A DNA stretch of 64,000 nucleotides from Sordaria brevicollis (lineage: Eukaryota > Ascomycota > Sordariomycetes > Sordariales > Sordariaceae), in assembly GCA_033439795.1 (NCBI GenBank), contig JAUTDP010000007.1, forward strand, positions 2,108,001 to 2,172,000, read 5' to 3'. This document shows positions 1-10,267 of the stretch, piece after piece. The translations under genes were made by a program, and so were the position numbers. Below the pieces are notes generated by a model that saw only the letters and a program-made list of their open reading frames with translations, did not search any database and was not told the origin of the DNA. Every line of letters starts with the position of its first letter. Position 1 is the first letter of the stretch.

Positions 1-1002
1 GAGAACCGTTTTGGAGAAGCGTAAACATCGAAGCTGATCAACAGACAGCAAAAACTCTTCCACTCTAATACGACTAATAAACAAAAAAGAGGAAAGGGAG
101 AGGAAGAAGAAACAATCCAAGACTCCAAGACAGAAGCTGGCAGGACTTGAAGGAACCAGCCCTTTTTTAACTCACCGCGCAAGCCTCTCCATAGAGAATT
201 TGCCCTTCTCCTACTATACCCAGATTCTTGGAATTCAAGTTCACCACATCGCGAAATGATACACGTCTTCCGCGTGGGATGTGCGTGGCGTTCCCATTGT
301 CAGGCACATCCATGCGAGAACAAGATGAACCAAAGTCTGCCAAACGAGACAGAGTGAAATATGGAAGAAGACAGGAATGTCTTAAGAAAGTCGGACAGAT
401 AAGGGAAACCAGATGCAAAATGACGAGCTGTGAATATGCCAGCATCAAAACAGACAACCAGATGACGTGTTGCCCAATGAAATTTTATTCGGGTACCTCT
501 ATGCCCGTCCAGTCACGTCCGTTAAGGACTTTGCCTGGGCGAACATGATGGGGTGTATGAAATGAGAGTTGGCCCCAAGGGTCGCGAGATGTCGAGCTGC
601 GGGATAGGTTGAATGGGTGAACGAACACTGTTGAGGAAATTGAAGGGAAGACCGGTGGGTAGTTGCATGTGGTTGAGGAGTTGACCAGATGATATGTCGA
701 AAAAGTTGTTTCAGATGCCTGAGCGACCGTTGGGATTGCCTTCCCTTTGTGATGTTTCTGGTCCTCTGTCAATTCACCTTAAAAGTGACGCCTTCCCTTT
801 GTATATTATAGTACAAATCAAGCACACGGTGAGTGGTGACTACCCTCAAACTTCTGTTGCCGGCCCAGTCACGACCCAGACCGGCGACGGGACTCGCTCC
901 TTCCCAGACCTACACCGGTCGAAGAGTACTCTCAGAGCAAAGGAAGCAGGAGGAAGGCACGACCTCAACTCACCACCAGCACCTGACTATAGAGGTAGGT
1001 AG
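1..1002. other. intergenic, no gene supported
   Basis: Only short overlapping ORFs of about 100 codons on both strands, with no recognisable domain and no splice pattern joining them. A purine-rich stretch lies near 80-120. It probably contains the downstream flank of the transcription factor that ends at 1003. I see no tRNA or other RNA gene here. Confidence 0.5.
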
Positions 1003-3395
1003 CTAGCACGGCACCCCCAACCTCCCACCAGGTTTCCAAGCCATCGCCACCCCAACATCATGATAACCCACCAAACCCAAATACTCCTCCGCCAACCTCC
1101 ACCTACTTCCCAACCTACCCAAACACTTACTCACATCCTCCATCGCCTGCGTTACTCCCACTCCTCCTCCTCCCCCTTCCCCAGCCCTGTTATCGGGGGG
1201 AGTATCACCTCCCTCCGTCCACAACCACCTCAGTGTCGCCAACCCACTATACAACGAATCCAAGCAAAGCGGACTAACCACCGCCAACCCCTGCGGCAGC
1301 ATGACGGCGTCTAGCAGCTCCATGCACAGATCGCGCACGACGCCACTTGAGAGGGACCGTAGCCCGGCTACGGATCGGACTTGTAGAGAGAGCTGGTTGG
1401 CGGTTTTGGGCTGGAGGTTTTCGAATCCGGCGGCGCCGGGACCGTCAAGGAGGTTTTCGGGGCAGCAGTGGATGTCGTACAGGAGGAAGAGGGCGGAGTG
1501 GGTTAGGCTTAGAGGGGGTAGGAAAGAGGGGTTTAGGGGTTGGGGTTGTAGGGAGGGAGATAGAGAGGAGGAGGAGGAGAAGTCGAAGGGGGGAGATAGG
1601 GAAGATGGGGAAGGCTGGTGGTGATAGGGAGGGTTGAGGGGGATGGAGGTGGAGGTTAGGAAGTGCCAGTTTGGTGGGGAAGGGTTACTTGATGAAGTTG
1701 ATCCTGTGGACTGCTGGGTGGTGCGTGCTAGTGACAAGCTTGGGAGGAGTTCTTGTTGGATTAGGGTGCTGAAGGAGGTGAGTGTGTTGATGAGGTCGTC
1801 GAGCTCGTTAATGTCGAAGGGGTCACCGTTGTGGTCAAATCCTCCTAGTTGCTGGTTCCGCAGGGTGGTTCGGGCGTGGGTGATGGTTCTGCTGACTAGC
1901 ATGGATGATTGGACTAGACGGGCGAAGCGGCCTTGTGGTTGCTCGAGAGGTGTGGTGATTCCCGCGCTGAGGGCTCTGCCTGGATCTCCGTTGTCCTGTG
2001 TCGGGAACCGTTAGTTGCCTGCATATATTACATGGAAAATAAATAGAAACACGAGGACCTACCCAAGCATCATCATCAACCGGTAAAAGGTAATGCTTCT
2101 CCGGCTCCGGCATCACAAACCGTTTCTTGTTCCCCAAACAAATGACCCTGTCAAGGGTATATATCGCCCACCAAACCCTTCTCCGTTCCTCAGACTCGGT
2201 CCAAGTTGCCTATCACACAAGTCAGCCAAATACTCACTCTCACCTTCCACACATATTTCAAGAGTATAAACATACCACAGGCCCCAAAACCGCCGAACTC
2301 TCCTTAAACCCCGGCAACCCACACAACTCGGCATACCTCGCACACGCCCCCACCGTCATCCAAGCAGCCGGCATGATCCCCTGGCCATACTCATAAACCG
2401 CCACCAACACCATAGCCTGTAGTCCCAAAAGACTCACGCACCCACTTGCTTCCAACAGACCTAACATCCTCTTCGCCGCTCCATAAACCTCACTATCCAG
2501 TACCCCACCCCTGTCCATGCCTTCCCGCGGTAACGTCACGACCAGCTTCATGGCCAGAAATAACATGGCTAAGTCGGGACCGGATTCGTGGAGGGTGTGT
2601 CCTAGCGTCATTCGTTTGCGGGAGATGAAGGGGAACCAGAGGTGGACGGTGGAGAAGTAGGTGGTGGCGATTTCTTGGATTGTGTTATTAGGGTCCTGGC
2701 TGTCCTGGGTGAGGAGGGAGTAGACGAAGGGTGGGACGGTGAGAGTTGATGACGAAGGCGGGATGGAGTGGGAGGCCCATTTGTAGATATCAATGTCGAG
2801 GAGGAGGGAAGGGGGGAAGTGGGTTTTGATGACGGAAGTGGGTGTCCCGGGGAGATAGAATGAATCGGAGGAGTGGGAGTTGGTGCCGTTGATGACCGGT
2901 GTTGATTGGCTGCTGGTGGCATTGTTGGTGGTTGTCTCTTGTGTGAAGATGTTGTTGTTGTTGCTGCTGCTGCTGGGTGATGATGAGCTCCTGGAAGTGA
3001 CTTCCTTGAGCCGGTTTTCAAGCTCGGCGAGACGGGCTTGTAGGGCGGCTACATCGTTTGCTGTGGGCGCGGATGGCGAGTCGCTGTAGTCGCATTGACG
3101 GCTCATACGGGCACAGAGGCCACATGTTGGGACTGATTTGTCGCATTTTCTCCTATGAATGAAGTCAGTTATGTGGCTCGTGGTTGTTTAACCTAAGGGG
3201 TCTGTCTGATGAAAGGGGCAAGCTTAGATTTTGAGGGATATGAATCGGTGATATCTCCAGGTCAGGACTTGTCCCATGATGAATGATAGAGTGTCAATCG
3301 TACTTTTGCTTACGACAGCTGATACATGCTTGGTTAGCTTTGGGCGCTGGTAAACTTACCAGTCCTTCTTCCCGTGGCTGTAGGTTTAAAGCCAT
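1003..3395 (-). CDS. Zn(II)2Cys6 fungal transcription factor with fungal-specific TF domain
   Basis: Four exons give 702 aa: 3395-3304, 3152-2276, 2209-2063 and 1995-1003. The binuclear zinc cluster runs from about residue 24 to 51 as C-x2-C-x6-C-x6-C-x2-C-x6-C (starts ACISCRKQKRKC). Intron 1 (151 nt) splits the lysine codon three residues before the third cysteine, so the cluster appears only after splicing. A short amphipathic linker (AALQARLAELENRL) that could dimerise follows, then low-complexity Ser/Asn, then a fungal_trans region whose diagnostic stretch ESEERRRVWWAIYTLDR is restored by removing the 66-nt intron 2210-2275. Intron 3 (1996-2062) joins DDDAW to DNGDPG. Start chosen at the ATG that reads straight into the cluster. 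It is predicted to be a nuclear DNA-binding regulator; the target pathway cannot be read from the neighbours, which are not a metabolic cluster. Confidence 0.88.
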
Positions 3396-4489
3396 GATGG
3401 ACGTGAGTGAGTGCATGATGTTTTATGGGACAATTGCGTTCATGAAAGGCAAAATAAATGAACAAGACTTTCATCCGGATTCACGTTGATAAGAAGAGTG
3501 TCGAGAAATGTCACTAGAAAATGGCTTTGTCTGTGTAAGAAATGTCTAGGAGGATCGGGTATGACATGCTTACTAAGAACTCTATGCAAAGTTCCTTTCA
3601 GCCCTATCGTCATCCATAACTAGGAGTGCCGTTGGTTAAACATCCCAGTCAAGCGAGTGATAATCGTTTGCGGAGGGTTTATGGTGTGATCAGATTTAGG
3701 CACCCATTTGGGACTTCCAAAACCTTGCGCGAGATTCGACAACAAGGGAATGGACTAGTGTCTAGCTCAATAAAAATGTTATAAAAATCTGGTATTATGT
3801 GGTCAACACGGTTCCCATCTATGGTATTGCTTCAAGACATGGGAATTACTAATAATGTCCCGAGATTTCTCTCCGTACGGGAGCACGATGATGTGTCCCC
3901 AAAACGCTGGACGTTCTTTCAACAGATGAGGCATGGCCGGCAGCAATGGCTTTCGATGCAATTTTACAAGCATCATGTCAGAAGCCATGGCGCACAAATC
4001 CATGGGGAGGCCGTAACCGTCCGTGTCCTTTAACTTCTTCGAGACAACCTCCGTTCCCGAAGTCAAAACATCTGTTCAACTAACCAACCAGTCAGCATTA
4101 ACATCCTCAAATCGTGCGGTAAAGGATTGGTTGACTAATGCTTTCTATCAACTTTCAGAGAGAAGATTATAACTCGACATATTCCAGCTTAACAAGATAA
4201 AGCTGCAAGACCACTTTGTGAGGAGTCAGACAGCAACATCTCTGCCCGGATTTCCGACTAAGGATGACGATACGATATGGTTTTTCATCATGTTGAAAGA
4301 AGCACCGGTTTAGGAAAGGGATCGACGTTGGTAACTTACTGTTCTGATAACCCAGTTCCGCATATATAATCCTCGTGACATCATTTGTGTCTCGGTTGCC
4401 TGTAGGTAGCATCCAGCGAGTTTCCTCGCCAGGCTACCTTGGTGTTGTATCAAGAGACTGTTGATACTAATCTCTTCCAGCCCAAGTCT
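3396..4489. other. intergenic, no gene supported
   Basis: Shared upstream region of the zinc-cluster gene and downstream flank of the next minus-strand gene. ORFs of 60-90 codons on both strands lack domains, and I see no RNA gene. Part of the start is presumably the 5' leader of the transcription factor. Confidence 0.5.
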
Positions 4490-5302
4490 TCAATCATCGT
4501 ACGAGATCCGACGTCTCTGCACCGCTCTTTCGCCGGAAGGCTGGCCGTGTTCTTCCTCACCATAGTCCAAAGAAGCGAGTCCCTTGTCGACGACGTCCCA
4601 CGTGCGCTTGCGCAAATCGATTTGCTCACCTCCACCTTCGGGCCTGTTATGATTATTCTTCTTGCCGCCACGACGCTTATTCTTGTTCTTCTTGTTGTTG
4701 CCGTTGCCACTGCCGTTGCCGTTGTTCTGTTTCCTTTGCTGCTGCTGCTGCGAAGGTCCCGCCCTCGCCTTGTTGGTAGATGAATCGACCTCGCCCTCAG
4801 AGAGCTGTTCTCCTATAGCGCCCTCAATGACAACAGCGACGCCGTCCGCCGCGGGATCCATGACCTTCTTGATCTTGGCAGACTCCCTCACACGGCGCAT
4901 GGCTTCGAGTTCCGAGTGCCGGAAGATTGCGATTTGCTCATCCGTCAGAGTCCGCTTGACTCCATCGGGGTAATAACCCAGGCCGTCGTCATAGTCGTCC
5001 TCCTCGTAGTAGCCTTCTTCGTCGTAGTAATACTCGTCTCCGGCTTCGGCGTTAGCATTATCGCCTGCTGTTGCGGCGCCGACAGAAGCGACAACCGACT
5101 CATCGGGACGAAGAAAGTGCGACTCGAAGTGACCGGTGGACAGGTTGGAGAAGTGGGCTTCATGGAAAGCAGAGAAATCAGCCTGTGATAGTCGATGATG
5201 TAACGCGTCAGTGACAGCTGATACCGAATAAAATGGGGATGAGGAAAAGGATAAACTTACCGCGCTGATTTCAGGCACCTTAAAGGGTAAAAGCGCTGCC
5301 AT
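4490..5302 (-). CDS. conserved fungal protein of unknown function (DUF3807-like)
   Basis: Two exons, 5302-5261 and 5182-4490, give 244 aa. The uninterrupted reading of 270 codons contains an in-frame 78-nt intron with clean GTAAGT and CACAG ends; splicing gives EISAADFSAFHEAHFS. Visible features are a His/Phe-rich N-terminal motif (FHEAHFSNLSTGHFESHF, about residues 19-36), an acidic Tyr/Glu/Asp patch, a conserved-looking block (DGVKRTLTDEQIAIFRHSEL), then a Gly/Asn stretch with a Lys/Arg-rich run (NNKKNKNKRRGGKKNNHNR) that could be a nuclear or nucleolar signal. The C terminus is basic and ends RRRISYDD. I associate the core with the uncharacterised fungal family DUF3807, from memory and with moderate certainty. 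Function unknown; the basic tail hints at RNA or nuclear association. Confidence 0.75.
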   Translation of the reverse strand: MAALLPFKVPEISAVSLSFSSSPFYSVSAVTDALHHRLSQADFSAFHEAHFSNLSTGHFESHFLRPDESVVASVGAATAGDNANAEAGDEYYYDEEGYYEEDDYDDGLGYYPDGVKRTLTDEQIAIFRHSELEAMRRVRESAKIKKVMDPAADGVAVVIEGAIGEQLSEGEVDSSTNKARAGPSQQQQQRKQNNGNGSGNGNNKKNKNKRRGGKKNNHNRPEGGGEQIDLRKRTWDVVDKGLASLDYGEEEHGQPSGERAVQRRRISYDD

Positions 5303-5929
5303 TATGATAGGCGCAGGCCAAACGGCCTGATTAAGCTGCTTTGCCTTTGATGGTGCTTGTGTGATTTGGAGAACAGATGCGAATGAGAGGAATGGAAAAT
5401 GGATGGCCGGGATGGGAATGAGCCGGAAGCTTGTGCCAAGAAATGCCTGGAGCTTTAAAGTTGCCGGCCGGCAAAGTAGGACACGAGGTCACGTGTATCC
5501 TTGACAGATACTAGATAAGCTTATCAGCCTGCGCCGGGGCCACCCTTGGCGAATGATGCCATCGCAAGTTCCCTTGTTTACTTGGATGGATGGCCCAGCG
5601 AGTCACTGCAATTGAAACCAAGCACCGTTTCAGAAAATCAAGAAAAGTGTGTCACAGTCTGCCATGCGAATTTTGCTCTTTCATATCTAGTTTTTTTGTC
5701 TTCTTCTGCCGTCTATTATCCTCTATCTATACACAGCAGGATGTTGCGCCGCGCCTGTGCTCGTCAAGCATAGAAAGTTGTGTTGTTGTACAAACAAAGC
5801 CAATCCCCACATTTGTCCAACTCAAAAAAGTGACGCCGCGCTATTCTAGCTTAGTAAATAAGATATGGTGAATCATAATATCGCAAGATGCATTCCTCAT
5901 CAACAACCATAAGTTCAAGTCCAAGTCCT
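5303..5929. other. intergenic, no gene supported
   Basis: Promoter side of the DUF3807-like gene on the left and 3' flank of MCR1 on the right. Only short ORFs without domains; no RNA gene seen. Confidence 0.5.
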
Positions 5930-7290
5930 TTAGAACTTGTAGACCTGGTCGGCAGAGTAGCCGAGCTCCTTGAGGATACCGGAAAGCTCGCCCTGGTCCC
6001 TGGGGCTCTTCTTGTTGCCGGAGATGGAGGTCATCATGCCGGGAGGACCGCAGACAAAGATCTTGATATCCTCGTTCTTGGGCTCAGGAAGGACGGTCTT
6101 GAGGAGGTCCTTGTTGATGTAGCCCTTGCCACCAGTCCACCACTCGGGAGGGTTGTCGAGGACGTAGAAAGCGCGGAAGCGCTGAGGGTAGTGGTTCTCA
6201 AGGGTGGCGAGCTCATGCTTGAGAAGGATGTCCTCCTCGCTGACGTTGCCGAAGACGAGAGTAACCTTGGTCTTGTCGTCGGGGTTGTTGAAGATGGCGC
6301 GGCAAAGCTGGTACATGGGGCTGATACCGGTGCCGCCAGCAACGAGGGCGATGTGCTTGTGCTTGTTAGCCTCCCAGGGGTACTTGGGAAGAGGGCCCTT
6401 GATGTCGAGGCGCTGACCGGGAGCCATGTCGTGGAGGTAGGTGCTCATGGGACCACCCTCGTACTTCTTGACCAAGAGGTCAATGTAACCCTTCTCATCT
6501 GTTCGCGCAGACGTTAGCAAATGCGTTTCTATCTAGTAGCAGGGCGAGGTTGCTTACTCTCGTCGCTAACGGGAGTGTAAGGCCTAAGGACAGCCTTCTC
6601 GCCATCCTGGGGCTTGAACTTGGCGAGAATAGCGCTGGCAACGTGGAGGCCAGACACCATGTCATCCTCGGGGAGTCTGAAGCGCAGGCGCTTGGTGTTG
6701 TGGTTGACGAGCTCAGCCTCCTCGAGCTTGAGGCTGATCCAGCCCTGGTCGCCGCCAGTGAAGGCCTTCTTGATTTCGCCGGGGGTGATCTTCTCGGTCA
6801 CCTCCTTGACGCTGGCCTCAGCCTTCTTGGCGGCACCAGTGCCGGAAAGGAAGTAGGCGCCAGCACCGGCAATACCAACAGCGGCGGCACCCAAGAGAAG
6901 GGTGCTGCTGCTGCCGCCCTTGGAGGGCTCGGTCGCATAGCGGCGGGTCTGGATAGACTGTAAGAACGAGGAATGTTAGCTTGGTGACATTCTAAGATTT
7001 GGCTGCTGTTTGGGGATGGTGCCAATGGCAAGCATCAGCGTGAAGCAGTCGCATGTGCTGCGCTGCTGCACGTCCACTCCAGTTCTGCTCGAGGCGCATT
7101 CGTGATGCCGTATGCGCCCGACCACCGGAGCTGCCCGCGCCGGCATGAATTGTGTACCTCGGGCGCAGTAACCACCACTCAGAGCAGCGCAAAGTCAGGA
7201 TTCAAGGGAACAAGGATAGCAAAGACTCACCCTCTTGATGGGCGCGACAGCCCGGAAGGCGGATCTGGTGCTAGCAACGAACAGACTCAT
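5930..7290 (-). CDS. MCR1: mitochondrial NADH-cytochrome b5 reductase
   Basis: Three exons, 7290-7231, 6957-6558 and 6498-5930, give 342 aa, the usual size for this family. It transfers electrons from NADH through FAD to cytochrome b5-type acceptors at the mitochondrial outer membrane or intermembrane space, supporting sterol synthesis and protection against oxidative stress. Exon 1 encodes only 20 residues ([20 protein letters not shown]), a typical basic, hydroxylated mitochondrial presequence. A glycine/alanine hydrophobic anchor ([15 protein letters not shown]) follows. The FAD-binding motif is [13 protein letters not shown], the last three residues made by splicing across the 59-nt intron 6499-6557. 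The ferredoxin-reductase NAD domain shows [14 protein letters not shown], and the C terminus has FVCGPPGMM and ends DQVYKF. The first intron is long for this window (273 nt). Confidence 0.95.
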
Positions 7291-8491
7291 TTTGACATGC
7301 AGTGTCTGGGAAAACAGAAAATGGATGAAGGAGGGGAGATCGGACGAAGTTCAGGTACAACGTCCGTGTTTTAGCCGGTACAGGTCAGTGCAGTCAGTGC
7401 TGTGCATACAATGTGCCTTGGGGGTCCCCGTACCTTTTTCAATCGCGGGTGTTAGAGACGGGAAAGCGTGGGGAGCTTGGTTCGGGTGGGTGGGTCTTAC
7501 GTCATGCAGCGATCTCTAGGCGTGATGGTGAAGACCAAAGTTCCAATCCCGTCATCGGGTCTTTTTCCGCCGAGGAGAAGAAAACGGGTTTGTCAGCTTC
7601 AGTCAACTCTGCAACAGTTGCTATTTCGGATCCCCGTCTTCTCAACATTGATGTAAATCCAAGGCATCTTTAGTTTATCTGAATGAGGCTGCGGAGATAT
7701 CGGTGCTGCTCGGGAACCGGACTAACATCCTGCCAACGTCCTAGACTTGGCCTCTAGCGTGTGTACGTGTAAGTTGTGATTCTTGGTTAACTCCCGCTAC
7801 TAACACCTTGGCTTAGCCAATAGTTGCTGGGGTCGAGGGAAAAGGAGTTTAGGAACACGGCAAGACCTCATGAAATCGGCCAGCAGGTAGAGAATTAGTA
7901 GCAGTGGAATTTGTAGTCTATCTTCCACCTGCAGCCTGACCAACCTACCGAGTGCTACGACGATGTGTACGGCTTATCTTCAGACTCACTTTCGCTCCCT
8001 AGAGGTATCCCCTGTCTCCGAAACCAGTCCATCCTCCACATTGAACTCTCTCGCGTCTTCTTATGCTCAAGCCAGATGGTGACATAAAAACGGTACGGGG
8101 ACAAGAGACGAGACGCAAGACAAAAGAGGCAAACGGATGGAAAAGGGCAAAGATGAGTATGCAAGAAATTTCAGTTTAGGCGCCATTAGCTCGCAGGATT
8201 TCCATTTTACATCGCACCCAGATGAAAAGCAGCATGCTCCTGTCAGCAGCTCTTTCGTAGCAGTTCCTATCATTCAATTACATTGGGAATTATTCGATCA
8301 TCATCACTTTAGTTTGTTTCCTCTCCAACTATACGCCGCCTTTGCTTCCTTCCCTTCGCTTGCGAGGAACTGAGTTACGCTTTATGCGACACAGCTTTCC
8401 AAGAGGACAATCCATGTATCGCGTCGCACATAGCAATCATCAACATCATCATCACCACCACCCCTCTGTCTCCTGTCGTATTCCACTTTCA
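7291..8491. other. intergenic, no gene supported
   Basis: MCR1 promoter on the left and 3' flank of the SH3 gene on the right. No ORF with a recognisable domain and no RNA gene. A CAT/CAC-rich stretch near 8438-8464 is simple sequence. Confidence 0.5.
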
Positions 8492-10267
8492 TCACCTGTC
8501 TGCTTCCGCCTTCGCTTCGGCTTTGGCTTCCCCTGGCTCCTTTTGGGCTTTGGTATCCGCCCCTGCGTCAGCCTCCGGCTCATCCTCTTCGCTGATGCTC
8601 TGGTTTTCCAAGGTTCCTCCCTCTTTTGATGTCTTTTCCAACCTCGCTCCGGGCAAAGTCTCCAGCGTCCCCTGCTCGCCGCTCTTCCTCTCGTTTCTGC
8701 CCACGGTGTCCTGACTACCGCGGCGCATCAGGCCTGCATCGTGAAATAAGTTCGTGGGCGTGTTCGCCTGGCTGCCACCCCGTTGCCCATGATAGTGAAC
8801 AACCTGTGGCGGAGTCTGACCAGCCTGTGTCCCCAATAGGTGCTGTGGGTAGGGATCGAGGTCCTTGCTTGACGTTGAGAAAGTCGATACGACCGGCTGA
8901 TGGTACTTGTAATCAGACCCAGAGTGACTATGCCCGTATCCATTTGGATTGGAGCTTGAGCTTGGTGTCGAATTGGTGTTGTTGGTGCCATTCACGCCAG
9001 ATCCGTTGCCGCCGCCGCTGTTGGAGCTAAGACTTTGTGTGGGAGTGTGGCCAAAGGATGCGCCAGAGGCAGTAGCGGTGTGTTCTGCCTGGGTCGGAGT
9101 TCCAGCTTCCACCGGGCTAACAGGGCTTTCGCTAAGCTGGCCGGTAAGACTGTTCATGCCTCCTTCGATATCGCGAAGCAGCCGCACGTATTCCTCCGGC
9201 ACAAGACCACTCTCTTGCGTCTTGGGATCCTCCGCAACTAACCAGCCTTGTCCGTGACGGTATGACACCCAGATGATTTGACCCTCCACAAGAGGCAACT
9301 CGTTCTCGTCTTCCCGCTGAAAGTCGTACAGCGCCACAGCCTTGCCGTGCATCTCTTCGTCGGGGGAGGTGATCGTAAACTGGTAGTCACGCGAGTAACG
9401 CGACTCGTCCGTCTCGTGATAGCCGCCAGGGCTGGAATCGTCCAAGTCGGATGGGTAGTCGTCTTCGTACTGGCGTGGCTGCTGGTCGGCCATCTGATAT
9501 GCGCTGTGGCGTGCCTGATCGGCCGGATACGTTACGTACTCGCCGCCCGGCCCGTTGGCCTCGCCTCCTTGGTTCACGTAGTAGCGCTCGCTTCCATCAC
9601 TGCCAGTGCCGGCGTAGTAGCCCCTCTCCCGGTCATAGTTGCTCGGGTTCATGACCGAACCACCGCCGCCGCTCCTTCCCGCACCATAGCCGCCGCCGCC
9701 ACCACTGCCGCCAGCTGACTTGTGCTTCTTGTGTCTCGAACTGACCACAGGGCTCTGGAGATCTTCGTCCTCGCTCCACGGAGGGCCGTCGGCAAACTGG
9801 ATTGGGGCGAGATCGTTCGGCCTTCCCCAACCACCGTCGCTGGTCCATGTATTATCCCAGCTATGACGGTCCCAAGATGTCGGGGGGTCGGATAGGCGCC
9901 GTTGCTCACTGGCTGGAGTAGTCATGCCCGAGGGCGGCCGAGAGGGTTCCGGTGGAGGGCCATAGTGCATAGGATGGCCCGTAGGGTAGGCAAAGTCTCG
10001 CACCAGCGTGTATGGCAGACTGGATGGGTAGATGGGAAACAGCTGAGAGGGCGGCCGGGACCTCGAGGGAATCGAGCTCACAGTCGAGTACTGCGACAGG
10101 CGGTTCTTGGACGCGTGCGACATTGGCCGCGGTAGCGTGCTCCTTCGAGCGGGCGGCGAGGTTATGAGCGGAGGAAGCGGGGGATGAGCGGCTGAAGTCG
10201 GCGAGGCCGAGGTGATGACGGGCGGAGAGGTCGCTGGAGACGAGGCTGGCGACATGATCGCCGTCAT
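8492..10267 (-). CDS. SH3-domain adaptor, Nbp2/Skb5-like
   Basis: Intronless ORF of 591 aa. The only globular domain is one SH3 at about residues 307-365: ALYDF opening motif, then an acidic RT loop (REDENELPLVEG), GQGWLVAE and the closing GLVPEEYV. The combination YRHGQGWLVAE and LVPEEYV resembles yeast Nbp2 and fission yeast Skb5, adaptors that bring a PP2C phosphatase or PAK kinase to MAP-kinase pathways; that assignment is inference. The rest is disordered: Pro/Ser-rich N terminus with several PPxP-type stretches, Gly-rich run near residue 190-205, and a Glu/Ala/Lys-rich C-terminal tail (QKEPGEAKAEAKAEADR). A second ATG four codons downstream is also possible. Much longer than yeast Nbp2 because of disordered flanks, which is usual in filamentous fungi. 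Confidence 0.85.
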   Translation of the reverse strand: MTAIMSPASSPATSPPVITSASPTSAAHPPLPPLITSPPARRSTLPRPMSHASKNRLSQYSTVSSIPSRSRPPSQLFPIYPSSLPYTLVRDFAYPTGHPMHYGPPPEPSRPPSGMTTPASEQRRLSDPPTSWDRHSWDNTWTSDGGWGRPNDLAPIQFADGPPWSEDEDLQSPVVSSRHKKHKSAGGSGGGGGYGAGRSGGGGSVMNPSNYDRERGYYAGTGSDGSERYYVNQGGEANGPGGEYVTYPADQARHSAYQMADQQPRQYEDDYPSDLDDSSPGGYHETDESRYSRDYQFTITSPDEEMHGKAVALYDFQREDENELPLVEGQIIWVSYRHGQGWLVAEDPKTQESGLVPEEYVRLLRDIEGGMNSLTGQLSESPVSPVEAGTPTQAEHTATASGASFGHTPTQSLSSNSGGGNGSGVNGTNNTNSTPSSSSNPNGYGHSHSGSDYKYHQPVVSTFSTSSKDLDPYPQHLLGTQAGQTPPQVVHYHGQRGGSQANTPTNLFHDAGLMRRGSQDTVGRNERKSGEQGTLETLPGARLEKTSKEGGTLENQSISEEDEPEADAGADTKAQKEPGEAKAEAKAEADR

